From NCBI RefSeq assembly GCF_036075115.1, contig NZ_CP107958.1:682001-746000 (forward strand): a stretch of DNA of 64,000 bases. The letters run 5' to 3'. The stretch is from Streptomyces sp. NBC_00377. GTDB lineage: Bacteria; Actinomycetota; Actinomycetes; Streptomycetales; Streptomycetaceae. Positions 1 through 8,397 of the stretch are shown here, in pieces (within the stretch, counting starts at the first letter, position 1; every line of letters begins with the position of its first letter). The notes beneath the pieces were generated by a model. The model had not been told where the DNA came from. It worked only from the letters and a program-made list of their open reading frames with translations, and did not search any database. Both the position numbers and the translations under genes were made by a program.

Positions 1-1178
1 GCCCCGTCCAGCTGTGCGGGGGAGATCCGGCCCTCGCGCGCGGCCTGGGCCAGGGCTTTCGACCGGCGGGCGATCTCGGGCAGCGGCAGGGCCGCCGCGT
101 CCTCGATCACGGGGACCATGAGGCCGCCGGGAACGGCCACCGCGAAGCCCAGGTGGATGGCGTCGAGCAGATGGATGCCGTCCTCCCGCACGGTCGCGTT
201 GAGCAGCGGGTGCTCGCGCAGGGCCAGGGCGGCCGCCTTCAGCAGGAAGTCGTTGAGGCTCGGCACCGGCAGTTCGCCGTCGGCCCACTCCTCCTTGAGC
301 CGGTCGCGCAGGGACACCACGGCGTCCATCCGCACCTCGTAGCCGTGCGTCAGCTGGGCCATCTCCTGGAGGCTGGCGTGCATCCTGCGGGCGATGGTGC
401 CGCGCATCCCGGTGAGCGGGAGGACGTCGCCGGGCTGCGGGACGGTGGTGCGGCGGACCGGCGCGGGGGTGACGGCGTCCAGGTCGGACCGGCGGATCCG
501 GCCGCCCGGGCCGGTGCCGTTCACGCCGGCGAGGTCGATGCCCCGTTCCTTCGCCAGCTTGCGCACGAGCGGCGAGGAGGAGGTCCCGCTCGGCGGGACC
601 GTTGCGACGAGGCCCTCGGGGAGGGCGGCGAGGACGTCCTCCACGTCCTCGGAGACGATCCGGCCGCCCGGCCCGGTGCCGCGTACGCCGGTGAGGTCGA
701 CGTCGGCGGCCGAGGCGACCCGCCGGGCGTTCGGCGAGGACAGGAGCCGGCCGGTGGCGCCGTCGACGGCGAGCGGCGTGGTGGCACCGCCGGAGCGGGC
801 CGCACCGGTGCCGGTGAATGCCGGTGCGGCGCCCGCGCCGGCCAGGCCGCCGGGGGGCGGCATGGCGGCCGTACCCGCGGCGCCGCCCGGAGCAGGCGCG
901 GCGGGCGCGTCCGCCGCCCGCGGTGGCTGCTCGCCCTCGGCCAGCAGCCAGCCGATGAGTGCTCCGGCGGGCACGGTGGCCCCGGCCGGGACCAGCGGGT
1001 GGAACAGCCCCCCGGCCTCCGCCTCGACGTCCACGTCGACCTTGTCGGTGGCCAGGCGCAGCAGCGAGTCGCCCTCGGCGACGGCCGCGCCGGTGGGCAC
1101 CAGCCATTCGTCGATCGTGCCTTCCTGCATGGTCAGGCCGATCTTCGGCAGCAGAACCTCGACCGCCACGTCGGTCAC
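1..1178 (-). CDS. Dihydrolipoamide acyltransferase (E2) of a 2-oxo-acid/acetoin dehydrogenase complex, partial
   Basis: Core E2 subunit that carries the lipoyl arm and transfers the acyl group to CoA. The N-terminus is a lipoyl domain (about residues 1-75) with the lipoylation site in ATDKVDV. After an Ala/Pro linker come two peripheral-subunit-binding domains, each ending in GTGPGGRI, and then the start of the catalytic acyltransferase domain (GMRGTIARRMHASL). The C-terminus with the HxxxDG motif lies beyond the left edge. The start is GTG at 1178, overlapping the E1beta stop by 4 bp (GTGA), so the two are translationally coupled. Two tandem E1/E3-binding domains are unusual, since most E2s have one. 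The complex type (acetoin, pyruvate or branched-chain) cannot be settled from sequence. Confidence 0.9.
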   Translation of the reverse strand, partial: MTDVAVEVLLPKIGLTMQEGTIDEWLVPTGAAVAEGDSLLRLATDKVDVDVEAEAGGLFHPLVPAGATVPAGALIGWLLAEGEQPPRAADAPAAPAPGGAAGTAAMPPPGGLAGAGAAPAFTGTGAARSGGATTPLAVDGATGRLLSSPNARRVASAADVDLTGVRGTGPGGRIVSEDVEDVLAALPEGLVATVPPSGTSSSPLVRKLAKERGIDLAGVNGTGPGGRIRRSDLDAVTPAPVRRTTVPQPGDVLPLTGMRGTIARRMHASLQEMAQLTHGYEVRMDAVVSLRDRLKEEWADGELPVPSLNDFLLKAAALALREHPLLNATVREDGIHLLDAIHLGFAVAVPGGLMVPVIEDAAALPLPEIARRSKALAQAAREGRISPAQLDG

Positions 1179-2209
1179 GACCTTTCGAGGAGACGCCGGC
1201 AGCCCTGGGCGATGCGGGCGCGGTCGGGTACGTACGCCTTCTCCAGGACCGGGGAGAAGGGCACCGGGGAGAAGGGGGCGCCGATCCGCAGGACCGGCGC
1301 GTCCAGGTAGTCGAAGACCACGTCCTGGATCTGGGCGGCGATCTCCGCGCCGAGCCCGCCGAAGGTGACGGCCTCGTGCACCACGAGGACCCGGTTGGTG
1401 CGGCGCACGGAGGCGAACATCGTCTCGGTGTCCAGCGGCTGCACGGTCCGCGGGTCGATCACCTCGATCTCCACGCCCTGCGCGGCGAGCTCGTCGGCCG
1501 CCGCGAGGGCCTCCCCCACCATGCGGCCGAGGGCGATCACGGTGACGTCGGAGCCCTGCCGGGCGGTGTGCGCCTGGCCCAGCGGGATGCCGTAGATCTC
1601 CTCGGGCACCTCGCCCGTGCTGCCGAGGAGGACCTTGTTGAGCATCACGACGACCGGGTTGTCGTCGCGGATGGCCGAGACGGTCAGGCCCTTGGCGGTG
1701 TACGCGTCGCTCGGCATCACCACCTTCAGACCGGGCACATGGGCCAGCCATGCCTCGAGGCTCTGGCTGTGCTGGGCGGCGGCGCCGAGGCCCGCTCCGG
1801 AGGCGGTGGTGATGGTGAGCGGCACGGACAGCGCGCCGCCGAACATGTACTTCATCTTCGCCGCCTGGTTGACGATCTGGTCGAGGCAGACGCCGATGAA
1901 GTCCATGAACATCAGGTCGACGACGGGGCGCAGGCCCCGGGCGGCGGCTCCCACGCCGAGGCCGACGAGGGCGGCTTCGGAGATCGGGGTGTCGATCATG
2001 CGGCGGGGGCCGAACTCGTCGAGCAGGTTGTCGAACATGCGGAACACGCCGCCGTATCCGGCCACGTCCTCGCCGGCGACGAAGACGTTCTCGTCCTCGC
2101 GCATGGCCTGCGCGAGTCCCTCGTTGAAGGCCTTGACGTAGCTCAGCTTGCGGGAGGAGGCGGCCGGGGCGCCGACCGCGGCTTCGGTGGTGAGGGTCAT
2201 GGCGGTCAT
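1175..2209 (-). CDS. 2-oxo-acid/acetoin dehydrogenase E1 beta subunit
   Basis: 344-residue transketolase-like beta subunit that forms the TPP-dependent E1 heterotetramer with the upstream E1alpha. It shows the family pattern: an N-terminal pyrimidine-binding domain with FVAGEDVAGYGGVF and PRRMIDTPISE, and a C-terminal transketolase domain with IDPRTVQPLD and VVHEAVTFGGLGAEI. The ATG at 2209 overlaps the E1alpha stop (ATGA) and the gene ends in a GTGA overlap with E2, so this is a tight E1alpha-E1beta-E2 operon. The set resembles AcoA/AcoB/AcoC of acetoin cleavage. Beside Rieske oxygenases and a thiolase it may act on a diketone or 2-oxo acid made in the local pathway, which is inference. Confidence 0.92.
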   Translation of the reverse strand: MTAMTLTTEAAVGAPAASSRKLSYVKAFNEGLAQAMREDENVFVAGEDVAGYGGVFRMFDNLLDEFGPRRMIDTPISEAALVGLGVGAAARGLRPVVDLMFMDFIGVCLDQIVNQAAKMKYMFGGALSVPLTITTASGAGLGAAAQHSQSLEAWLAHVPGLKVVMPSDAYTAKGLTVSAIRDDNPVVVMLNKVLLGSTGEVPEEIYGIPLGQAHTARQGSDVTVIALGRMVGEALAAADELAAQGVEIEVIDPRTVQPLDTETMFASVRRTNRVLVVHEAVTFGGLGAEIAAQIQDVVFDYLDAPVLRIGAPFSPVPFSPVLEKAYVPDRARIAQGCRRLLERS

Positions 2210-3222
2210 CCTGAATAGACGTTGAGCAGCAGGTCGGCGGGGTCGGGCAGCGGGCTCGCCTCGGCGTACGCGATGGCCTCGGCGATCTCGTCGCGGGTGC
2301 GCTGCCATACGTCGTCCAGCTCCGCGCGGGTCGCGGTGCCGTCGGCGACCGCGCGGGCCTCGATCAGGTCGATGGGGTCGCGGGTCTTCCACTCGGCGAC
2401 CTCCTCGTCCGAGCGGTAGGGGTGTCGCAGACCCTTGACGCCCTGGTGGTCGAAGAAGCGGTAGGTCTTGGCCTCGATCATCATCGGGCCCGCGCCGGAC
2501 CGGGCCCGTTCGACGGCCTCGGCGGCGGCCCGGTGGACGGCCACGGCGTCCATGCCGTCGACGATCACGCTGGGCATGCCGTAGGCGGCCGCCCGGTCGG
2601 CGACGTCGGTGAGCAGCATGTGCCCGGACTGCGGGGTGAACTCGGCGTAGCCGTTGTTCTCGCAGACGAAGACGACGGGCAGGCCCAGGATCGCGGCCAT
2701 GTTGGCGCCTTCGTGCCAGGCGCCGATGTTGGTGGCGCCGTCGCCGAAGAAGGTCACCGCGACGCTGTCCTCGCCCTTGTACCGGGCGGCGAAGGCGGCG
2801 CCCACGGCGATCGGGACACCGGCTCCGACGATGCCGTTGGCGCCGAGCATGCCGCGGGTGAGGTCGTTGATGTGCATGCTGCCGCCGCGACCGAGGCAGG
2901 CTCCGGTGACCCGGCCGTACAGCTCGGAGTACATCGCGCGAAAGCCCACGCCCTTGGCCACGGCATGCCCGTGGCCGCGGTGGGTGGAGGTGATCTGGTC
3001 GTCGTCGCGCAGGGCCGTCATGACGCCGGCGGCGACGGCTTCCTGGCCGACATACAGGTGCAGGAAGCCGGGCAGTCTGCCCGCCTCCATGAGCTTGCCC
3101 GCCTCGGTCTCGAACAGCCGGATGCGCACCATACGCTCGTGCAGGTCCCTGACGACCAGTGGGCTGAGTTCCGTGTTGACCTGCGGGGATTTCTTCGACG
3201 CCGTCGACGCTCGTTGAGCCAT
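2206..3222 (-). CDS. 2-oxo-acid/acetoin dehydrogenase E1 alpha subunit
   Basis: 338-residue TPP-binding E1 alpha subunit. The thiamine-diphosphate motif is visible as GDGATNIGAWHEGANMAA followed by FVCENN (GDG...NN), with RGHGHAVAKG and GRGGSMHI typical of AcoA/PdhA proteins. I chose the ATG at 3222 because AAGGGG sits 6-7 bases upstream; a longer open frame to 3258 lacks a good ribosome site. It is first of three coupled genes. A VOC-family gene lies 96 bp upstream on the same strand. The gap holds inverted repeats (3263-3289 and 3282-3308), so transcription may start there. Confidence 0.92.
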   Translation of the reverse strand: MAQRASTASKKSPQVNTELSPLVVRDLHERMVRIRLFETEAGKLMEAGRLPGFLHLYVGQEAVAAGVMTALRDDDQITSTHRGHGHAVAKGVGFRAMYSELYGRVTGACLGRGGSMHINDLTRGMLGANGIVGAGVPIAVGAAFAARYKGEDSVAVTFFGDGATNIGAWHEGANMAAILGLPVVFVCENNGYAEFTPQSGHMLLTDVADRAAAYGMPSVIVDGMDAVAVHRAAAEAVERARSGAGPMMIEAKTYRFFDHQGVKGLRHPYRSDEEVAEWKTRDPIDLIEARAVADGTATRAELDDVWQRTRDEIAEAIAYAEASPLPDPADLLLNVYSG

Positions 3223-3264
3223 CGTCCGCCCCTTCGTCCGAGGGAGGTTGCCAAGCAATCGGAC

Positions 3265-3308
3265 TTACTTGTGCCGGTCTACAGTAACCAGCTTGGGGCA
3301 CCTTACTG
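3265..3308. promoter_or_regulatory. Overlapping inverted repeats upstream of the E1alpha operon
   Basis: Two overlapping pseudopalindromes share a half-site. TTAC-N15-GTAA lies at 3265-3287 and CAGTAA-N15-TTACTG at 3282-3308. The first, including a leading AC, recurs with the same 15-base spacer at 20063-20085 between the acyl-CoA dehydrogenase and acyl-CoA ligase genes. The size and symmetry suit a TetR-type operator, but no TetR gene is in the window. Function is inferred from symmetry, position and recurrence only. Confidence 0.45.
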
Positions 3309-3318
3309 AACAGTGTCT

Positions 3319-3792
3319 CTAATTACTATGCCCCGGACCCGGGTTGCCGCCCCGCGCGTCCACCAGCTCCACGACGTTGCCCTCGGGATCCGCCCAGAAG
3401 CTGATCCGCCGACCGCGCGCCAGGACCACCACGGGGTCCGACAACGGCCGGGCACCGGCGGCCGCGAGCGCCGCCACGACCGGGTCCACGTCGTCGAGAT
3501 GGAAGGTGAGGTACGACAGCCCCGGCCGCCCGGCGGGCGAGGGCACCGCGGACGCCGGCGCCGGGACCGACACCTGGTCCGACCGGGGAAGGATCAGCTT
3601 GACACACCCCCCGGACGGCACCCGCAGCCATACGACGTCCAGTTCGCCGCCGAGGCCGGCCGGGCCCCCGACGGACTCCGGCACGCGCGAGCGGTGCTCG
3701 GCGCGACAGCCGAGGGCGCCGCAGTAGAAGCGCTCCATCGGCTCCAGGTCCCGCACCACCACGCCGACCTCGAACGGCCGCGTCATGACCAT
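3319..3792 (-). CDS. VOC-fold (glyoxalase/dioxygenase superfamily) protein
   Basis: 157-residue protein with paired beta-alpha-beta-beta-beta modules of the vicinal-oxygen-chelate fold. Visible signatures are VGVVVRDLEPMERFYCGALG near the start, LSYLTFHLDDVD in the middle, and FWADPEGNVVELVDARG at the end, where the Glu of NVVEL is a usual metal ligand. Members include glyoxalases, epimerases and extradiol dioxygenases; the specific reaction is not evident. The start is ATG at 3792 (or 3786, both in frame). It lies 96 bp upstream of E1alpha on the same strand and divergent from the first Rieske gene, so it may lead the E1-E2 operon. Confidence 0.75.
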   Translation of the reverse strand: MVMTRPFEVGVVVRDLEPMERFYCGALGCRAEHRSRVPESVGGPAGLGGELDVVWLRVPSGGCVKLILPRSDQVSVPAPASAVPSPAGRPGLSYLTFHLDDVDPVVAALAAAGARPLSDPVVVLARGRRISFWADPEGNVVELVDARGGNPGPGHSN

Positions 3793-3860
3793 CACACCCA
3801 CCCCACCGGACACCGAGTGGCGACTTCGACACTTTCTATTGACAGACCACACTAAGTCCT

Positions 3861-3880
3861 GTTGTCGTTTCGGACACAAC
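3861..3880. promoter_or_regulatory. Inverted repeat GTTGT-N10-ACAAC in a divergent promoter region
   Basis: A 20-bp inverted repeat lies between the divergent VOC-family gene and the first Rieske oxygenase gene. A TTGACA hexamer at 3839-3844 is a plausible -35 element for rightward transcription, but I see no convincing -10. The repeat would fall in the core promoter or just downstream of it, a usual place for a repressor site. No regulator is assigned. Confidence 0.35.
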
Positions 3881-3940
3881 CCAGCCGTCGCGTTCCGAAG
3901 CCGGTCACCGGCTCGCGGCTGGGAGGATTGTGAGGACATC

Positions 3941-5257
3941 GTGGTCCAGACCAGTTCGCCGGAGATGCGGGAAACAGGCGCCGAGCGCAGGTCGCCGGTC
4001 ACGGCCCCCGCCACTCCGTCCGTCACCCCGACCCCCGAGTACGCGTCCTGGATCAGCCAGGACCGGTCCACCGACGCGGCATCCGAGACGATGCGGCGGG
4101 AGGCGGCCGAGCTCGTCGAACGGGTGATGGCGCACTACCGCGGCAACACCACGCACGAGGCACAGGACCAGTGGACGGAACCCGTCGCCCACTACCTCGA
4201 CGCCGACCGCTGGCAGCGTGAGACCGACGCCGTCCACCGGAGCGTCCCGCTGCCCCTCGCCATGTCCTGCGAGCTTCCCGGACCCCACACCTACAAGGCG
4301 ATCGACGTACTCGGCATCCCGGTGCTGATCACCCGCGACCGCCAGGGCACCGTGCACGCGATGATCAACGCCTGCCGGCACCGGGGGGCCAGGCTCCTCG
4401 AAGCCGGCTGCGGAGTGTCGAAGCGGCTCACCTGCCCGTACCACTCCTGGTCCTACGACCTGGCCGGCGAACTGCGCGGTGTCTACGCCGAGAAGACCTT
4501 CGGCGAGGTCCCGCGCGAGGGCCGCGGACTCGTCCGGCTTCCGGCCGGAGAGCGCGCGGGGATCGTCTTCGTCTCGCTGGACCCGGCGGCCGAACCCGAC
4601 CTGGACGGCTGGTTGGGCGACCTGCTGCCGCTGCTGGAGGGCCTGCGGCTGGCCGAGTGCCACCACTACTCCACCGGCGAGCTGACCAGTCCCAACTGGA
4701 AGGTCACCCTCGACGGGTATCTGGAGACGTACCACTTCGCCTCGCTGCACCCGAAGACGGTGTTCGAGACGAACCTCTCCAACATGATGGCCCACGACAC
4801 CTGGGGCCCCCACCAGCGCATCGCACCGGCCCTGCGCCCCATCGCGCGGGCGGTCGAACTACCGCCGGACCAGCGCGACCCCGGCGACTGCGTCGGGCCC
4901 ATCTACTGGCTCTTCCCGGGACTGGCGATCGCCGGCGGCTGGCGCCAGAAGATCGCCGTCTCCCTGGTGCTCCCCCGCACGGCGACTGAGTCGGTGACCC
5001 AGCAGATCATCCTGCTGCGCGAACCGGCGGTGACCGAGGAGGAGCGCCACGCCGCCGACCGGTTCGGCGAGTGGTTCCACGAGGTGGTCCGCGACGAGGA
5101 CTACGCGACCACCTACGGAGTCCAGCAGGGCCTGAAGGCCCTCGACGGGACCGACTTCGTCTTCGGACGCAACGAGCCCGGGCTCCAGCACTTCCACCGC
5201 ACCATCCACCAGCACCTGGACAGCGGCGCCACAGCGGCACCCGGAGCCACCAGGTGA
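3941..5257 (+). CDS. Rieske non-heme iron oxygenase, alpha subunit
   Basis: 438-residue ring-hydroxylating or demethylating oxygenase subunit. The Rieske [2Fe-2S] ligands are C145 and H147 (CRHRGARL) and C165 and H168 (CPYHSWSYDL). The mononuclear iron histidines are H265 and H270 in GYLETYHFASLHP. The start is taken as GTG 3941 with GAGGA five bases upstream; an in-frame ATG at 3965 is the alternative. No beta subunit is nearby, so a homomeric oxygenase is likely. Electrons could come from the local PDR-type reductase (23663-24640) or from the ferredoxin at 9913. The substrate is unknown. Confidence 0.9.
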   Translation: MVQTSSPEMRETGAERRSPVTAPATPSVTPTPEYASWISQDRSTDAASETMRREAAELVERVMAHYRGNTTHEAQDQWTEPVAHYLDADRWQRETDAVHRSVPLPLAMSCELPGPHTYKAIDVLGIPVLITRDRQGTVHAMINACRHRGARLLEAGCGVSKRLTCPYHSWSYDLAGELRGVYAEKTFGEVPREGRGLVRLPAGERAGIVFVSLDPAAEPDLDGWLGDLLPLLEGLRLAECHHYSTGELTSPNWKVTLDGYLETYHFASLHPKTVFETNLSNMMAHDTWGPHQRIAPALRPIARAVELPPDQRDPGDCVGPIYWLFPGLAIAGGWRQKIAVSLVLPRTATESVTQQIILLREPAVTEEERHAADRFGEWFHEVVRDEDYATTYGVQQGLKALDGTDFVFGRNEPGLQHFHRTIHQHLDSGATAAPGATR

Positions 5258-5286
5258 GCAACCAACAACACTCGCGGGAGAACACC

Positions 5287-6078
5287 ATGGTGGCTACGGG
5301 CAGCCTCGACGGACGTGTCGCGGTGATCACGGGCAGCACGCGCAGCATCGGCCGCGCCATCGCCGAGGCCCTCCTCGCCGACGGCGCCACGGTCGTCGTC
5401 AGCGGCCGTTCCGAGATCAAGGGCAAGCAGGCCGTGGAGGAGATGGGCGGCGGCGACCGGGTCGTCTTCCACCCCTGCGACGCCAACAGCCAGGAGGACA
5501 TCGAGGGCCTCGCCGACTTCGCCGCCGAGCGGTTCGGCAGACTCGACATCTGGGTCAACAACGTGGGCGGCAGCTCCGGCTTCGCCCCGATCCACCTGCT
5601 CAGCGACGAGGCCTGGCACGACGCGCTCAACCTGAACATCAACGGCTACTTCTACGGCACCCGCCGGGCGCTGCCGAAGATGCTGGAAGGCGGCTGGGGC
5701 CGCATCATCAACATCTCGTCCGTAGAGGGCAAGCAGGCCAACAAGCCCGCGATCAGCCACTACATCACCAACAAGCACGCCATCCACGGCCTGACCAAGG
5801 CGACCGCCTTCGAGTACGGCACCCAGGGCATCACCTGCAACGCCATCTGCCCCGGCGCCGTCGACACCGACCTCATGCGGGCCGCGGGCCCCGCCGCGGC
5901 GGAGGCCGAGGGCATCAGTTACGAGGAATGGCTGGGCCGGTTCGCCGAGCACGCCGCCACCAAGCAGATCACCACCGTGGAGCAGGTCGCGGCGGTCGCC
6001 TCGCTGCTCGCGAGTGACGCCGGGGCGGGTATCACCGGCACGCTGATCAGCGTCGACGGTGGAACGGCACAGTGGTAG
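5287..6078 (+). CDS. SDR-family NAD(P)-dependent oxidoreductase
   Basis: 263-residue classical short-chain dehydrogenase. The cofactor motif is ITGSTRSIGRAIA near the N-terminus (TGxxxxIG). NNVGG follows, then the catalytic Ser in INISSVEG and the YxxxK pair in HYITNKHA. The C-terminus GTLISVDGG is typical. It starts at ATG 5287 with GGGAG upstream, 29 bp after the Rieske gene, so it is probably co-transcribed. It likely oxidises a diol or alcohol made by the oxygenase, an inference from gene order. Confidence 0.9.
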   Translation: MVATGSLDGRVAVITGSTRSIGRAIAEALLADGATVVVSGRSEIKGKQAVEEMGGGDRVVFHPCDANSQEDIEGLADFAAERFGRLDIWVNNVGGSSGFAPIHLLSDEAWHDALNLNINGYFYGTRRALPKMLEGGWGRIINISSVEGKQANKPAISHYITNKHAIHGLTKATAFEYGTQGITCNAICPGAVDTDLMRAAGPAAAEAEGISYEEWLGRFAEHAATKQITTVEQVAAVASLLASDAGAGITGTLISVDGGTAQW

Positions 6079-6124
6079 GCGGCGGGCGGGCAGGGACGGG
6101 CACGGACAGCGGGAGACCTCGGTC

Positions 6125-7861
6125 ATGAAGAGCTGGATCACGGACTGGCAGCGCAGTGAGCGCCTGCCGCACTACACCCGCGCCAACGCGGGCGAGACCC
6201 TGCCGGACCCGGCCAGCCCGCTGGGCTGGACCCTGGTCTGGGGGCGGGGCCTGCGGGGCTGGCGGGACGGCTTCGTCGGCTTCGGCATCTACCGCGACGA
6301 GGAGGTGGCCGGCCCCCGGCCGCCGTTCGTCGGCATGTTCGGCGGCCACTTCTACCTCAACCTGTCCCACATGCGCCTGTTCGGCATCCGGATGGGCCAG
6401 ACAGCGGACCAGATCGACGCGGCCTTCGTCGGCCAGCGCTCGGACACGCCCGTGTACGTGGCGCACCCGGACGACCAGGACGAGGAACTGACCGGCAAGG
6501 CGGGCGCGACGCTTCAGCGGATGCTCGGCCAGGCCGGCTTCCCGGAAGCCGACGCCGACCGGGACAGGCTGCGCGCCCTGCGCCGCTCGCGCCCCGACCT
6601 GACGCAGCTCTCCGACGCCGAACTGGTGGCGCACGCGCGGTCGTTGCTGGACGAGGTGGAGACGACCTTCCGGCGGCACGTCGAGTCGTCGCTGCCCGCC
6701 TCCGTCGGACCGGCGATCCTCGGCCCGCTGTGCGCGGGCCTGGACCGTCCCGGCGCCATGCTCGACCTCATCGGCGGTCTCGGCGACGTCGACTCCGCCT
6801 CCCCCTCGACCGGCCTGTGGACGCTGTCCCGCCAGGTGGCGGCCTCGCCCGAGCTGACCGCGCTGTTCGACCGGGGTACGGCCGCGGTGGAGCAGGCGCT
6901 CGACGCCGCGACCGGGGACCTGAAGGCGTTCCGGGACTCCTTCGAGGAGTTCCTGGCGGAGTCCGGCGACCGCGGCCCCAACGAGTGGGACATCCACGCG
7001 CTGTCCTGGGAGGCGGCACCCGTCCAGGTCCTGGCCCTGGTCGACCGGATCCGGCACAGCGCCGACGACGACTCCCCGGCCGCCCGCCGCAGGCGGCTGA
7101 CCGACGGCCGTGAGCGGACGGCGCGCGAGATCCGGGCCGCGCTGCCCGAGGAGACGCAGCCCCTGTTCGACGCCGGTATGCACGCCTCCCAGGTGTGGAT
7201 CCCGGCCCGCGAGCGCACCAAGGCGAACTGCGTCACCGTCGTCAACGAGATCCGCATGGCCGTACGGGAACTCGGCCGCCGGGGCGTCGAGGCGGGGATC
7301 TTCGCCCGGCCCGAGGACGTGATGATGCTCCTGGACACCGAACTCGACGACTATGTCGCCGCCCCGGAGTCCTTCGGTCCCGTCATCGCGCAGCGGCTCG
7401 ACGAGTACGCGGGCCTGCACGAGCTGGAGCCGCCGTTCTTCGTCGCCGACGACACGCAGACCGAGATCGACACCTGGCCGCGACGCGCCGAGGAGCGGAC
7501 CCCCGCGGCCGTCGAGGGCGATGTGCTCGGCGGTGTGGGCGGCAGCCACGGCACCTACAAAGGCACCGTGCGGGTGGTCACCGACCCGGCCTCGTGCGAG
7601 GCGCTCGAGCCCGGCGAGGTGCTGGTCGCGCCGATCACGGACGCGGCCTGGACCCCGCTGTTCCTCGTCGCCGGGGCGGCCGTCGTGGACGTGGGCGCGC
7701 TCAACAGCCACGCCGTCGTGGTCTGCCGGGAGCTGGGCATCCCGGCGGTGATCTCCGTCGAGGGGGGCACCCGACGGCTGCGGGACGGCATGGTCATCAC
7801 GGTCGACGGGGAGCGCGGCACGGTCACCGTGGACAGCGTCCCCGCGTCGCCCGGCAGCTGA
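6125..7861 (+). CDS. PEP-utilising enzyme mobile (swivelling-His) domain protein
   Basis: 578-residue protein whose C-terminal 90 residues match the phosphohistidine swivelling domain of PEP synthase and pyruvate phosphate dikinase. LVAPITDAAWTPLF is followed by NSHAVVVCRELGIPAV, in which the His is the phosphorylated residue. No ATP-grasp or PEP-binding barrel is recognisable in the N-terminal 450 residues, which contain a helical region (about 150-330) I cannot assign. The size and layout resemble the catalytic subunit of phenylphosphate synthase, which needs a separate ATP-grasp subunit not found here. The start ATG 6125 has GGGAGA upstream. It follows the SDR by 46 bp and belongs to the same rightward operon. 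Confidence 0.75.
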   Translation: MKSWITDWQRSERLPHYTRANAGETLPDPASPLGWTLVWGRGLRGWRDGFVGFGIYRDEEVAGPRPPFVGMFGGHFYLNLSHMRLFGIRMGQTADQIDAAFVGQRSDTPVYVAHPDDQDEELTGKAGATLQRMLGQAGFPEADADRDRLRALRRSRPDLTQLSDAELVAHARSLLDEVETTFRRHVESSLPASVGPAILGPLCAGLDRPGAMLDLIGGLGDVDSASPSTGLWTLSRQVAASPELTALFDRGTAAVEQALDAATGDLKAFRDSFEEFLAESGDRGPNEWDIHALSWEAAPVQVLALVDRIRHSADDDSPAARRRRLTDGRERTAREIRAALPEETQPLFDAGMHASQVWIPARERTKANCVTVVNEIRMAVRELGRRGVEAGIFARPEDVMMLLDTELDDYVAAPESFGPVIAQRLDEYAGLHELEPPFFVADDTQTEIDTWPRRAEERTPAAVEGDVLGGVGGSHGTYKGTVRVVTDPASCEALEPGEVLVAPITDAAWTPLFLVAGAAVVDVGALNSHAVVVCRELGIPAVISVEGGTRRLRDGMVITVDGERGTVTVDSVPASPGS

Positions 7862-7931
7862 GACTCCGCGGGCCCGTCGCCTCCCACGCAGGCGCGGCGG
7901 GCCCGCGGGCACGACCGTGAAAGGACAAGGC

Positions 7932-8255
7932 GTGGCTCCCGTGGCCGAGGAAATCATCGTCGCCGGCTGGATGGACTACGAACCCGGCGATCGCAGCACG
8001 ATGCTCACCGCACTCGTCGAGCTGGGCCGGCGCACGCGGGAGGAAGAACCCGGCTGCCTGGACTACGCCATGACCGCCGACCCCGGCGACGAGCGGCGGA
8101 TCCGGGTGTTCGAGCACTGGACCTCGCAGCAGGCCCTCGACGAGCACTTCGCCACCCCGCACATCAAGGACTTCCGGGACGCCGTGGCGGGGCTGACCCG
8201 GGTCGGGGTCTCCCTGACGGCCCATTCCGTCGCCGCGTCACGGCCCATGCGGTGA
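7932..8255 (+). CDS. ABM-fold (antibiotic biosynthesis monooxygenase-like) small protein
   Basis: 107-residue ferredoxin-like alpha/beta barrel protein. It shows the ABM pattern IIVAGWMDYEPGDR, then REEEPGCLDYAMTAD, then RIRVFEHWTSQQALDEHF, and ends with a helix containing HIKDFR. Family members include quinone-forming monooxygenases, YgiN-like proteins and cofactor-free oxygenases. GTG 7932 has AAGGA six bases upstream; GTG 7917 in frame is less well placed. It is last in the rightward Rieske-SDR-PEP operon and runs into a repeat-rich intergenic stretch. Confidence 0.8.
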   Translation: MAPVAEEIIVAGWMDYEPGDRSTMLTALVELGRRTREEEPGCLDYAMTADPGDERRIRVFEHWTSQQALDEHFATPHIKDFRDAVAGLTRVGVSLTAHSVAASRPMR

Positions 8256-8320
8256 GACGGCGCATGCCGTGAAACGGCGCACGCGGTGAAAGGCAGCATG
8301 CGCGTGAGCGACCCATGTGC

Positions 8321-8370
8321 GTGAGCGGGCGGCCCATGTGTGTGAGCGGGCGGCCCATGTGTGTGAGCGG
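8321..8370. repeat. 21-bp tandem repeat, two full copies plus part of a third
   Basis: Two adjacent 21-bp units beginning GTGAGCGGGCGGCCCATGTG occupy 8321-8341 and 8342-8362, and a third begins at 8363. A related GTGAGCG lies 17 bases upstream at 8304. The tract leads into the 15-bp array that follows, so this convergent intergenic region appears to have grown by slippage. Confidence 0.8.
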
Positions 8371-8397
8371 CACATGTGCCACACGCGCGTGAGCCCG

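Noticed and set aside
6047..7957. 636-codon leftward open frame opposite the PEP-domain gene
   Set aside because: It is a high-GC antisense shadow: it has no domain, and the plus-strand gene has clear motifs and codon bias.
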